Below are positions 24,670 to 33,124 of a stretch of 41,228 bases of DNA, piece by piece. The first letter of the stretch is position 1. Every line of letters begins with the position of its first letter. This stretch comes from Candidatus Eiseniibacteriota bacterium. Lineage in GTDB: Bacteria > Joyebacterota > Joyebacteria > Joyebacterales > Joyebacteraceae. The position numbers were made by a program, and so were the translations under genes. The DNA is taken from the NCBI GenBank assembly GCA_030609365.1, contig JAUWCJ010000008.1, positions 1 through 41,228 on the forward strand, in the 5' to 3' direction. The notes beneath the pieces are model-generated. The model was not told the origin of the DNA. It saw only the letters and a program-made list of their open reading frames with translations, and did not search any database.

Positions 24670-26709
24670 ATGGCTCACGCGAAGAGCGGGAAGAAGAGGC
24701 ACAAGAAGGCGGAGGCGTCCAGGCAGTCCGCGTCCCACAGGTCCCGGACGTCCCGGGGGAAGCTGAGTCCCCGGACGTCCCGGGGGAAGCTGAGTCCTGG
24801 GATTTCCAGAGATGTGCTCCTGGCCATCCTCTTCATCGTCGCTCTTGCGGTCATCGTCCGCGTCGCCTACATGGCCGAGGTCCACGACCATCCCCTCATG
24901 ACCACGACGACCGGTGACCCCGAGGTCTACGATAACCGGGCGCTCGAGATCGCGCGCGGGCAGTGGCTCGGGGACGAGGTCTTCTTCCACAGCAGCCCCG
25001 TGTACCCGTACATCCTCGGCGTCACATACAAGCTCTTCGGCCACAGTTACGCCGCGGTGCGGGTGATCCAGTCGCTCTTCGGGATCGGCAGCTGCCTCCT
25101 CATCTTCTCCATTGCGCTCAGGCTCTTCGGGAAACGGGAGGGTCTCGTGGCGGGCGTCATCGCCGCCCTCTATGCGCCGTTCGTCTTCTTCGACTTCGAA
25201 ATACTGATGATCACCTACGTCCTCTTCTTCACGCTGCTCGCGATGAGATTGCTCATCGCGTACCGAGACAAGCCGACCGCGTGGCTCGCCCTTGCGTCGG
25301 GCGCCGCCGTCGGCGTGAGCGCCCTGGGGAAGCCGAACATCCTTCTGTTCGTGCCTGCAGCACTCTTCTGGATGTGGTGGGTCTTCCGGGGGACGGAGAG
25401 GGCGAAGCGCGCATGGCAGGGAGTAGTGCTCCTTGTCGCCGGCACGGCAGTCGTTGTGCTCCCGATGACGATAAGCAACTACGTCATCTCCGGCGACTTC
25501 GTTCTTACCTCGAGCAACGGCGGCATCAACTTCTGGATAGGGAACAACGAGCAGGCCGACGGCACGTTCCTGGTCCCGGCCGACATGCGCGCGGACCTCT
25601 ACGGTGGCTCGAAGCTGGCCGCGGAGCAGGCGCTCGGGCACACCCTCAGTCCGTCGGAGGTGTCGTCCTACTGGTTCGACAAGGGACTCGAGTTCGTCAA
25701 GGCGCATCCGGGTCAGGACCTCAAGCTCCTCGGCCGGAAGCTGCTGCTGTTCTGGAACGCATACGAGATTCCCAATCACTACGACCTGAACTACTTCAGG
25801 ACCGTCTCGAAGACGCTGCGCTTCGACCCGTTCATCTTCGGCTGGGTGATACCGTTCGGGTTCTTGGGCATCTACGCGTCCCGCAAGAGCTGGCGGAAGC
25901 ACCTCCTGCTCTACCTGTTCGCCGGCGCGTATCTGGTCTCGCTCCTGCCGTTCTTCGTTACGTCGCGCTATCGGCTGCCCGTCGTGCCGGTGATGATCAT
26001 CTTCTGCGCCAGTGGCGTCCTGTGGCTGTGGGAGCGCGTGAGGGCGCGGGAGTGGGCGGGCACGTTCGTCCCGATGGCGTTGCTCGTCGCGGCGCTGGTC
26101 GTCGTGAACCTGCCCCTCGTAGACTTCTCGTTCGGGCCGCAGTACGCCGTCATCGGAGCCATCTACCGCGACGCCGGCGATTACGGCAGGGCCGTCGAGT
26201 ACTACCGGCTGGCGACCGAAGCCAGCCCTGACTTCGACCTCGCGTACAATAGTCTCGGTTCGTCGCTCAGTAGGATGGGCCGCGACGCCGAGGCGGAGCG
26301 CGCTCTCCTCAGAGCGCTTGAGATCAACCCCGGGCTTGCGCCGGCACAGAGCAACCTCGGCCTCCTGTATCTTCAGATAGGAAGAATGGATGAGGCTCGG
26401 CGCAGACTCACCATCGCCACGCGCGACGAGCCGACGCTCAAGCCCGCGTGGGAGAACCTCGCGCGTCTCGGCATCATGACCCAGGACGCCGCTCTGGCCG
26501 TTTCCGCTCTCGAGCAGGTACTCAGGTTAGATCCAGGTGACGCATACGCGCACTGGAATCTGGCCATTCTCTACGGGGGTGACCCGGCGCGCAGAGATGA
26601 TTGCATCCGCCACGCCAGGCAGGCCGCGGCTCTCGAGCCTTCACTGAGAGCGGAGGCGGCGGAGGTGATCGACGCGCTCACGGCGCCGGGTGGTTCCCCG
26701 GGCCAGTAG
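24670..26709 (+). CDS. GT-C (ArnT/PMT-like) membrane glycosyltransferase with C-terminal TPRs
   Basis: 679 residues from ATG 24670. A Lys/Arg/Ser-rich cytoplasmic tail with a tandem repeat (SRTSRGKLSPRTSRGKLSP) precedes about 10-12 membrane helices. The first periplasmic loop has GDPEVYDNRALEIARG; Asp-Tyr-Asp here is typical of GT-C enzymes using polyprenyl-phosphate sugars. ALGKPNILLFVPAALFW and FFVTSRYRLPVVPVMI follow the PMT_2/DUF2142 pattern. The last 180 residues are about five TPRs (DYGRAVEYYRLATEASPDFDLAYNSLG). The start is uncertain: GTG 24598, GTG 24610 and ATG 24649 are also in frame, but 24670 has GGAG 9 nt upstream. Donor and acceptor are unknown. Confidence 0.8.
   Translation: MAHAKSGKKRHKKAEASRQSASHRSRTSRGKLSPRTSRGKLSPGISRDVLLAILFIVALAVIVRVAYMAEVHDHPLMTTTTGDPEVYDNRALEIARGQWLGDEVFFHSSPVYPYILGVTYKLFGHSYAAVRVIQSLFGIGSCLLIFSIALRLFGKREGLVAGVIAALYAPFVFFDFEILMITYVLFFTLLAMRLLIAYRDKPTAWLALASGAAVGVSALGKPNILLFVPAALFWMWWVFRGTERAKRAWQGVVLLVAGTAVVVLPMTISNYVISGDFVLTSSNGGINFWIGNNEQADGTFLVPADMRADLYGGSKLAAEQALGHTLSPSEVSSYWFDKGLEFVKAHPGQDLKLLGRKLLLFWNAYEIPNHYDLNYFRTVSKTLRFDPFIFGWVIPFGFLGIYASRKSWRKHLLLYLFAGAYLVSLLPFFVTSRYRLPVVPVMIIFCASGVLWLWERVRAREWAGTFVPMALLVAALVVVNLPLVDFSFGPQYAVIGAIYRDAGDYGRAVEYYRLATEASPDFDLAYNSLGSSLSRMGRDAEAERALLRALEINPGLAPAQSNLGLLYLQIGRMDEARRRLTIATRDEPTLKPAWENLARLGIMTQDAALAVSALEQVLRLDPGDAYAHWNLAILYGGDPARRDDCIRHARQAAALEPSLRAEAAEVIDALTAPGGSPGQ
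24744..24797 (+). repeat. Perfect 27-bp tandem duplication inside the glycosyltransferase tail
   Basis: Bases 24744-24770 and 24771-24797 are identical 27-mers encoding two copies of a nine-residue basic unit (R-T-S-R-G-K-L-S-P). Perfect identity implies a recent slippage event. Confidence 0.9.
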
Positions 26710-26710
26710 G

Positions 26711-26790
26711 TGTGGCGCGCTCGCAGCAGACCCCGCGCACTCGCAACAGGTGTGGCGCGTCCGCAGTGTATCCGGCGCGTCCGCGGAAGG
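26711..26790 (+). repeat. Four degenerate 20-bp tandem units filling the gap before the sulfatase-like gene
   Basis: Units start at 26711, 26731, 26751 and 26771 with a shared core [CG]CGCG[CT]-[AT/CC]CGC[AG]. The repeat covers the whole gap between the glycosyltransferase stop and the next ribosome site (GGAAGGAG at 26785-26792), so the last unit contains part of that site. Confidence 0.6.
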
Positions 26791-26798
26791 AGACACGT

Positions 26799-28199
26799 TT
26801 GCTCAAGAAGCTGACAGCGATGATCGGGTACGCACTGGTCTTCCTCACGGTCGTTGCTCTGCTCACGTCCTGCTCCAGCGAGCCGTCGCGCCCGAACATC
26901 GTCATCGTAGTGCTGGACACCGTTCGCCTCGACTACACCGGCCCCGGCGGGGCCACCGAGCAGCTGACTCCGGCTCTCGACGGACTCGCAGAGGAAGGCA
27001 CCGTCTTCTCTCTCGCGTGGTCCAACGCGCCGTGGACCGTGCCGTCGCACGCCTCGATGTTCTCCGGCCTCCTCCCATCGTCTCACAAGTGCACCGGACG
27101 TCACTTCACGTTCCTGTCGCCGACCCCGACCTTCGCCGAGCTGCTCGGTGAGTCCGGCTATCAGACGGTCGCGTTCTTCAGCAATCCATGGTTGAGCGAC
27201 AGACTGACGGGCATGCTGCGCGGGTTCGATGAGCGCCTCGTGGAGTCGGGGAGGGGAACAGAGATCCTGACTACGGTCGATCAGGGTGGCCGCCGAAGCG
27301 TCGCCAACGTCTCCACGTGGTTGAGCGAGCGCCGCGACGAGCGTCCGTTTCTCATGTTCGTCAATCTGCTGGAGCCACACCTTCCGTACCATCCGCCCGC
27401 GGACTATCGCCAGGCGCGGCTGTCGGACATCCCGCGCGACTACGTCGTGACGACGACGATGGCGCACGAGCTGAATGCCGGGCTTCGTGATCCGGAGTCG
27501 TTCGACTTCGAGCGCATGGGCAGGCTCTACGGGGGTGACGTCAACACGGCGGACAGGTATCTCGGCGAACTGCTGCGGCTGCTCAAGGAACACGGTGTCT
27601 ACGAGGACGCGGTGATCGTGGTCACATCGGACCACGGAGAGAACCTGGGCGACCACGGGTACATGGACCATCAGTTCGGCGTGTTCGCCTCACTGATAGA
27701 CGTCCCGCTGGTCGTGCGCGCGCCTGTGCTGCTGCCGCCCGGCACCCGTGACGATCCGGTCATGCTGACCGACATATACGACACCGTGCTCGATGTCGCC
27801 GGCATTGAGACCGGTCCCGACACGCCACACAGTCGCTCGCTCCTGGGCTCGCCCGCGGATGCAGCGCGCCCGCAGATCGCCGAGTACACGGGAGCGAACC
27901 CCGAGCTGGTCAAGCACCTCAACTACCTCAATCCCTCTCATGACACGTCGCGTCAGGAAGTGGCATACGCTAAGGTCCGCGTGGACAGCCTGGAGTTCAC
28001 CGTGGGAACCGACGGGTCGGAAGAGCTTTTCGACCTCAAGAACGATCCTGGACGGGAGCGGAATCTGGCGCCCGCGAACCCCGCGGCCGTCGGCGCGCTC
28101 CTTGAACTTCTGCCGGCCGTGAGGCACGCCGAAGGTGTCGAGGTCGAGATCGACGAAGAGATGCGCGAGTGGCTGAGGTCGCTGGGGTACATCAGGTAG
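26799..28199 (+). CDS. Sulfatase/alkaline phosphatase superfamily lipoprotein with Thr at the nucleophile position
   Basis: 466 residues. The lipobox LLTSC puts the acylated Cys at 25. Metal-site elements are VVLDTVRLDY (Asp40) and VVTSDHGENLGDHG (Asp278, His279). The nucleophile region reads APWTVPSHASMFSG: true sulfatases have Cys/Ser-x-Pro-x-Arg, whereas here Thr80-Val-Pro-Ser-His is found. Without Cys/Ser no formylglycine can form, so a phosphodiesterase, phosphotransferase or other hydrolase role is likelier. The TTG start at 26799 is chosen for GGAAGGAG 6 nt upstream and the complete lipoprotein signal; ATG 26820 would cut into it. Probably co-transcribed with the glycosyltransferase. 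Confidence 0.82.
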   Translation: MLKKLTAMIGYALVFLTVVALLTSCSSEPSRPNIVIVVLDTVRLDYTGPGGATEQLTPALDGLAEEGTVFSLAWSNAPWTVPSHASMFSGLLPSSHKCTGRHFTFLSPTPTFAELLGESGYQTVAFFSNPWLSDRLTGMLRGFDERLVESGRGTEILTTVDQGGRRSVANVSTWLSERRDERPFLMFVNLLEPHLPYHPPADYRQARLSDIPRDYVVTTTMAHELNAGLRDPESFDFERMGRLYGGDVNTADRYLGELLRLLKEHGVYEDAVIVVTSDHGENLGDHGYMDHQFGVFASLIDVPLVVRAPVLLPPGTRDDPVMLTDIYDTVLDVAGIETGPDTPHSRSLLGSPADAARPQIAEYTGANPELVKHLNYLNPSHDTSRQEVAYAKVRVDSLEFTVGTDGSEELFDLKNDPGRERNLAPANPAAVGALLELLPAVRHAEGVEVEIDEEMREWLRSLGYIR

Positions 28200-28251
28200 G
28201 CACTCGGGCGCGAGCTGGACTGGGCGACGAGTGACGAGACGGGGTGAAAGG

Positions 28252-28279
28252 GAGGCCCGGATCCTACGATCCGGGCCTC
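28252..28279. terminator. Bidirectional terminator, copy 1 of a repeated module
   Basis: 12-bp perfect stem GAGGCCCGGATC / GATCCGGGCCTC with a CTAC loop between convergent genes. The stem and its left flank GACGGGGTGAAA are repeated at 30900-30947. Confidence 0.8.
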
Positions 28280-28326
28280 TTGCTGTGTGCTTGCGAGGGC
28301 GCCTATGTTGTCGGCGTCTTCACGGA

Positions 28327-30624
28327 CTACCCGCGCCTGCCGCCGCCCGACGGCCGCGAGCGTGAGGGAGAGGGCGAGCGTGTGGGCGCAGGCTTGGGAG
28401 AAGGTTTGCTCGATTTCGCCTGACTCGTGCGCTGAGTGCCGCGGTCTCTAGACTTCTTGTCGCGGTCCAGACTCTTCGAAGGCTGCTGCTTCGGCGCCGA
28501 CCATCCGCCCTTCTTGTCGCGCTGCTGCCAGTCGTTGCCCTGCTTGCGGTAGACCTTCCCGTCCTTGCCGGCGTACACATCGTTGGGCCTGCTCGCCGGT
28601 ACCGGCTTCTTGGTCCGGGTCGGCCTGTTCCCCTGCACCGGCTTCGTGGCTGGGGTCGACACCGCCGGCCGACTTGCAGGAGACACCGGCCCCGTGGTTG
28701 GGGTCGACACTCCCGGCCGGCTCACAGGAGACGCCGGTCTTGTCGTCGGTGTTCCGGCCATCCGGTCTGCGCCGGTGTGCCTGATGCCCTTGTCGCGGGA
28801 CTTATAGAGGTTCCGTCCTCCGTAGGGTGCCGGTCCGGGTGGCCTGCGTCCTGGTCTGTTGCCCGGTCTGTATCCGGGTCCGTATCCCGGGTGGTAGCCG
28901 TGATAGTACCCGCGGTGATACCCGTGGCGGTACCCGTAGCGGTAGCCCACCGGACCCCACCATCCGCCCCAGTATGGCCTTCCGTAGCTCACATGAAGCC
29001 ACCCGTAGCTGACGCCGACCGAGAATCCCCAGCCGGTGTAGGGGTTCCAGTGCACCCCGTACCCGTAGGTCACGGGTCTGGGATAGTAGTACGTGCCGTA
29101 CCACGGCTGGTACCAGTATCCCGTGCCGTACACCACGCAACCGTGATAGACGTGCCAGCCGCCGTAGCCAGGCAGGTAGCCCACATAGACGACGTCGGGC
29201 GTCGATTCGTAGATGTACACGTACTTGACGTTCTGAACGGGGCAGTCTGCAGGGATGTCCTGTATCGCATCGGGCACCGATGTTGCGACCTCCCACGGTC
29301 CCTCCGGCCAGCGAGAGACGAACCAGATGGCTTCGTCACAGCAGTAGTAGGTGCCATCGACAAGCAGCACCGACTTGCTCGTGTTGATGGCGTAGGCAAC
29401 ATTGTCCGCGCACCTCTCGAACTGAGGGTCACCGTCATACTCGACCGTGACGGTCGCGGTCCTGCGGTCGACCTCCGCCGTCTGCGGGATCGAGGTCCCG
29501 AGCACCGCCTCCCTGGCCTCCTGCGTGCCGGCCACGCTCGCGCGCACGTTGGCGACCTCCGAGCCCGTGGGTATCTGGGCGAAGCTCTCGGGAACCTCGT
29601 CGGGAGGCACGTGCGTCCAGGTACTTCCCGTCATGGCATCGGACGCGTACCAGCGTCCCGCCACGAGCAGGTAGTACTGCTGCGTAACGATGTCCATGAT
29701 GACATCGCTCTCGGTGTTCCGAATGTAGAGGAGGTCCGTTCCCTCGACCGACGCGAACTCCGGCTCGCCATTGATCTGGATGAGCTCGGCCGGCTTCGTT
29801 CGCACCAGTATCTTCGGGGCAGGCTGCTCTCCCTCATCATCCTCCGGAGCCGCCTCCCGGCCCTGCTCCGCCTCCTGTTCCTCCTTCGCTATCTCCCTGG
29901 CGACGTCCGCCACCTTCCCTGGCAGGTTCTCCGCAACTGCCCAGTCAGCCGTCAGGTCCGGAGCGACGTACCAATGGTCGCCGCCCTTAAGAAAGTAACG
30001 CCCCGTCCCCGGGTCCTGAAGGATGTAGAACGGGCTGTTCGCCACGTACTTGAGCCCCTCGTGGTCCAGGTCGGCGAGTATCGGATCGCCGTCTATCATC
30101 ACGAGAACGGTGGGGGAGGTGACCACGATCAGCTCGGGGGCGTCATGGTTGAGGTCACCCTCCTCCCGCCCCACGCCCTCGACGTTTTCCAGCCCCGCCA
30201 GCAGGCGGTCCATCGACACGACCATCTCCCATTTCGGAATCTCTTCCTCGAGGTAATCGGTGAGTGCCTGAACGTCCTCATCTGCGGCTGATGGGAACTG
30301 CGCCGTCGTCACCTTCACGGACTCCAGGGACACCATCCGAGTGTCCATGTCGGTGACCACACGCGCCTCGAGCCACACGGCGCCGAAGACTGGTTCGCTC
30401 TCGCCTTTTGCTGTGACCGACACGGCGGCCCTGGCCTCCAGCTTGTCGCCGGAATAGCTCTCGATCTGCGGCTGGTACATGATTATCTGGCCCCTCTCGC
30501 CATCCAGCTGACGGGGCCACGAGACTGCGTTCTCTTCGTCTTGACCAAGCGAGGCCGCGGGCCAGAGGAGACACATCAGCAGGGCGAGAGTGCTGACAAG
30601 GCGAATTCTGTGCTTGAGTTCCAT
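28327..30624 (-). CDS. Exported protein with repeated WYA-type domains and Gly/Tyr-rich tail
   Basis: 765 residues with a signal peptide ending near ASLG-Q. The middle holds four similar units: AELIQINGEPEFASVEGTDLLYIRNTESDVIMD, then QQYYLLVAGRWYASDAMTGSTWTHVP; and YDGDPQFERCADNVAYAINTSKSVLLVDGTYY, then WFVSRWPEGPWEVATSVP. These match a widespread proteobacterial family often labelled carbohydrate-binding V/XII, whose function is unproven. They are followed by a Gly/Tyr/His-rich stretch (about 520-610) and a basic Pro/Ser/Thr/Arg tail with repeats (STPTTGPVSPASRP). The ATG at 30624 has GGAGG upstream. The 20-bp repeats at 30645-30704 precede it. Confidence 0.72.
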   Translation of the reverse strand: MELKHRIRLVSTLALLMCLLWPAASLGQDEENAVSWPRQLDGERGQIIMYQPQIESYSGDKLEARAAVSVTAKGESEPVFGAVWLEARVVTDMDTRMVSLESVKVTTAQFPSAADEDVQALTDYLEEEIPKWEMVVSMDRLLAGLENVEGVGREEGDLNHDAPELIVVTSPTVLVMIDGDPILADLDHEGLKYVANSPFYILQDPGTGRYFLKGGDHWYVAPDLTADWAVAENLPGKVADVAREIAKEEQEAEQGREAAPEDDEGEQPAPKILVRTKPAELIQINGEPEFASVEGTDLLYIRNTESDVIMDIVTQQYYLLVAGRWYASDAMTGSTWTHVPPDEVPESFAQIPTGSEVANVRASVAGTQEAREAVLGTSIPQTAEVDRRTATVTVEYDGDPQFERCADNVAYAINTSKSVLLVDGTYYCCDEAIWFVSRWPEGPWEVATSVPDAIQDIPADCPVQNVKYVYIYESTPDVVYVGYLPGYGGWHVYHGCVVYGTGYWYQPWYGTYYYPRPVTYGYGVHWNPYTGWGFSVGVSYGWLHVSYGRPYWGGWWGPVGYRYGYRHGYHRGYYHGYHPGYGPGYRPGNRPGRRPPGPAPYGGRNLYKSRDKGIRHTGADRMAGTPTTRPASPVSRPGVSTPTTGPVSPASRPAVSTPATKPVQGNRPTRTKKPVPASRPNDVYAGKDGKVYRKQGNDWQQRDKKGGWSAPKQQPSKSLDRDKKSRDRGTQRTSQAKSSKPSPKPAPTRSPSPSRSRPSGGGRRG

Positions 30625-30911
30625 TTCGTCCTCCGATCGTGCCGGCGTTTGTTCCAATGTACGAGTGCTTGTTCCATTGTATGGGCGTTTGTTCCAACGC
30701 TCGTTTGACGTGTGCCCGACCTGCTCCATTCAGCAACCAGGCCGGATGCGCCCCAGGGCATTCAATAGCACGTTTCAACCCTCGATAATAGGGCCCCTCC
30801 GACGGACGGTCAATTCATACCTGGGCGGTGCGTGGGGCGCGAGACACGGCGACATTCGCCCTGAAGGACTGACGCAAGCTGAGCTGGGGAGCGAATAACG
30901 GGACGGGGTGA
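30625..30911. other. Upstream region of the WYA-repeat protein
   Basis: 287 bp with no credible gene. It contains the ribosome site (30630-30635) and the 20-bp repeat array at 30645-30704. The part from about 30870 belongs to the repeated terminator module. Confidence 0.45.
30645..30704 (-). repeat. Three 20-bp tandem repeats (GTTCCA core) in the promoter region
   Basis: GTTCCA recurs at 30651, 30671 and 30691, exactly 20 bp apart, each preceded by G[CT]G[CT]TT or similar. On the gene strand the unit reads TGGAACAARC. Spacing of two helical turns, 20-80 bp before the start at 30624, suggests operator sites for a regulator. Confidence 0.65.
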
Positions 30912-30947
30912 AAAGGAGGCCCGGATCTTATGATCCGGGCCTCCTTT
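30912..30947 (-). terminator. Strong terminator after the Ig-repeat gene, copy 2 of a repeated module
   Basis: Perfect 16-bp stem AAAGGAGGCCCGGATC / GATCCGGGCCTCCTTT with a TTAT loop. On the minus strand it is followed by T residues, 35 bp past the stop at 30982. It is near-identical to the module at 28240-28279. Confidence 0.88.
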
Positions 30948-30981
30948 CGTCTGTTCACGAGGGTAGCGCGCCCGCGGAATA

Positions 30982-33093
30982 CTACTCCCGCGCCACACGA
31001 ACCGAGGCCAAGCCCGCGTAGAGCCTCCCGTTGTAGAGACCACCCGCGACTACGGCCGTCTTCCGCGAGTGTCCGTCCGGCACGTTCGCGGCGGCAGTGA
31101 AGAGCCCGTCTGCACCCACCGTGCCGAGTACCGGATCCACCACCCGCCACTCGAAGTCCATGTCGACCGGGGTCCCGTCGCCGGTAGTGGCCTCTACCTG
31201 GAACTGAAACGACTCGCCCTCGGAGAGCGTGACCGACCGCGGCGAGACGTGCACGAACACCTGCGGGTCGGGGAGATCGAACACGATCGCGGCTACCCCG
31301 CGGAAGGTCTGCCCGCCGCCGACGCGAACCACGGCGACGATGTACCCTTTCGGTCTCTGCCACGAGTCCGGCTCCATGTGGAGATCAGCCGCCGTGAAGT
31401 CGCCATCGGGAGAGATGTGCCCGAGGTGTTCGGGCCTGACGTCCCAGAAGACCGGCAGGTCGAGCACCTCGCCGTTGGGACCGAGAACCTCGGCCTCGAA
31501 GTGCGTTGTCTGCCCCGGTATCACGATGGCCAGGGCCGGGCGCACCCGGACACTCACCGGATGTCCCGGGAGCCTGATGCGCACGTGCGCGCGGTCCGAG
31601 AGCGTGGACCCGTCCGGCAGGGTCGCCATCGCGCCGACGACACCCTCGTGGGGTCCGAAGTCGTGCGAGGCGGGGTCGCCGAAGGCAGGGTTGGCCGTGA
31701 AGAGCCCGTCGGGAGTGATGATGCCGAGTTCCCTTGGGAAGACGGCCCACTCGGTGGTCCAGTCAATTGGTCCCTCGGCACCTATCACTCTCGACCTGAA
31801 CTGTATCTCCTGGCCGGGGGCCAGGACCGGCCTCTTCGGGCTGATCTGGAGTCTGAGCGCGGGACCCGAGTCTCTCACCACTACGCGCGCCCCATCGCTC
31901 GCCACTCCCGCGTTGGTTTCGACCGACGCGGTCACGGCGCCGATCCATCCGCCGTCGTCCGGGGGTTCCGGCATCTCGTCGGCAGCCGTGAACAGCCCGT
32001 CCGCGCCGATGGAACCGAGCCACATCGGGCGGAGGGACCACTCTATGGGAATGTCCAGCGGCTCGCCGTCCGGTCCGATGGCGATGGCCTCGAACTGCAC
32101 GTCACCGCCCAGCACTACCGCCGCTTCACGGGGCCTGATCCTGACCCTCACTCCCGCTGGCCCGACCCGCCGTATCTCCACGCGCGCGAACCCGCGTGCG
32201 GGCCCGCCGCTCGTCGCCACCGTTGCCACGATCCTCCCGACGCCTTCGTCCGGACCGGCGGTGAAGAGCCCGTCGGGGCCAATGACACCGAGCCGCCGGG
32301 GCATCACCGACCACTCGACGTCGGCGTCGAGCGGGTTCCCCGACTGATCGATCACGACCGCGGTGAACTGGAATTCCTCCCCGGGGCTGACAAGCGCGCT
32401 CACCGGCACGACATTCACCCTGACGCCCGGTCCAGGCGGCGTGCCCACGACCAGCGATGCGTTACCGACACCTTCGCGTTCGCCCGCGATCGCTCGCACG
32501 GCCACGCGCCCCGCGCTCTCGTCGTCTCCGGCGGTGAAGATGCCCGTGTCGTCAATCGAACCGAGTCGTTCGGGTATCACCACCCACCGCAACTCCGCGT
32601 CCACCGGGTCGCCCGTCACCGGGTCCCTGACGGTCGCGGAGAAGTGCTCCTGCCCTCCGGTCTCGACCACTGCGTTCGGAGGCTCCACCGTCACCAGGAG
32701 CTTCGCTGGAGGCTCCGAGCCGACGTCGATCACGGAGTGCCCGGCGCCGGTTGCCTCCCCGCACCTTGCCAGTGCGCGGACGATCGCGCGGCCGGGCGCA
32801 CCAGCGACGAATCGTCCATCGCTTCCCATCGCACCCACCCGGGGCGGGATCACAGACCACATGACATCCGCTACCACCGGTTCGCCGTCACTGTCGTACA
32901 CGTTCGCGACGAACGCGACCTCGCCGCCCGGGAGGGCGTGCGCTCTCGTCGGAGACACGCGGACCGTGAGTTCGTCGGTAGCGAGCGCCCCGGACACGAG
33001 CGCCAGAGTGGCGAGGACCGCCAGCATGGCGATCGCTCCACTCCGCGCGTTGATTGTTCTTCGTGATCTCATTGTCAGTTGTCTTGTGAACAT
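30982..33093 (-). CDS. Exported protein of seven bacterial Ig-like repeats
   Basis: 703 residues with a signal peptide (cleavage near GALA-T). Seven repeats of about 95 residues follow, each with the motif W-x-[VL]-x-P-x-x-[LV]-G-x-[IM]-x-x-x-G-x-F-x-A (for example ELRWVVIPERLGSIDDTGIFTAG and DVEWSVMPRRLGVIGPDGLFTAG) and a preceding V-x-V-x-P strand with a GQ-x-[HQ]-F turn. This resembles Big_2-type Ig domains of surface proteins. There is no anchor or sorting domain. The ATG at 33093 is used because GGAGG stands 8 nt upstream; ATG 33117 and 33099 are poorer. It is last in the ECF-sigma operon, 31 bp after the membrane protein gene. Confidence 0.8.
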   Translation of the reverse strand: MFTRQLTMRSRRTINARSGAIAMLAVLATLALVSGALATDELTVRVSPTRAHALPGGEVAFVANVYDSDGEPVVADVMWSVIPPRVGAMGSDGRFVAGAPGRAIVRALARCGEATGAGHSVIDVGSEPPAKLLVTVEPPNAVVETGGQEHFSATVRDPVTGDPVDAELRWVVIPERLGSIDDTGIFTAGDDESAGRVAVRAIAGEREGVGNASLVVGTPPGPGVRVNVVPVSALVSPGEEFQFTAVVIDQSGNPLDADVEWSVMPRRLGVIGPDGLFTAGPDEGVGRIVATVATSGGPARGFARVEIRRVGPAGVRVRIRPREAAVVLGGDVQFEAIAIGPDGEPLDIPIEWSLRPMWLGSIGADGLFTAADEMPEPPDDGGWIGAVTASVETNAGVASDGARVVVRDSGPALRLQISPKRPVLAPGQEIQFRSRVIGAEGPIDWTTEWAVFPRELGIITPDGLFTANPAFGDPASHDFGPHEGVVGAMATLPDGSTLSDRAHVRIRLPGHPVSVRVRPALAIVIPGQTTHFEAEVLGPNGEVLDLPVFWDVRPEHLGHISPDGDFTAADLHMEPDSWQRPKGYIVAVVRVGGGQTFRGVAAIVFDLPDPQVFVHVSPRSVTLSEGESFQFQVEATTGDGTPVDMDFEWRVVDPVLGTVGADGLFTAAANVPDGHSRKTAVVAGGLYNGRLYAGLASVRVARE

Positions 33094-33124
33094 GTCCATC
33101 ACCTCCGGGAGACACACAGTTCCA

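Noticed and set aside
28777-30291. Open frame of 504 codons on the plus strand opposite the WYA-repeat gene
   Set aside because: Antisense shadow of a gene with a good signal peptide and ribosome site.
30645-30704. CRISPR-like array
   Set aside because: Units are 20 bp, contiguous and degenerate without unique spacers, and no cas gene is present.
31069-33066. Open frame of 665 codons on the plus strand opposite the Ig-repeat gene
   Set aside because: The same antisense effect, reinforced by the repeats; the protein is Arg/His/Asp-rich without any recognisable domain.
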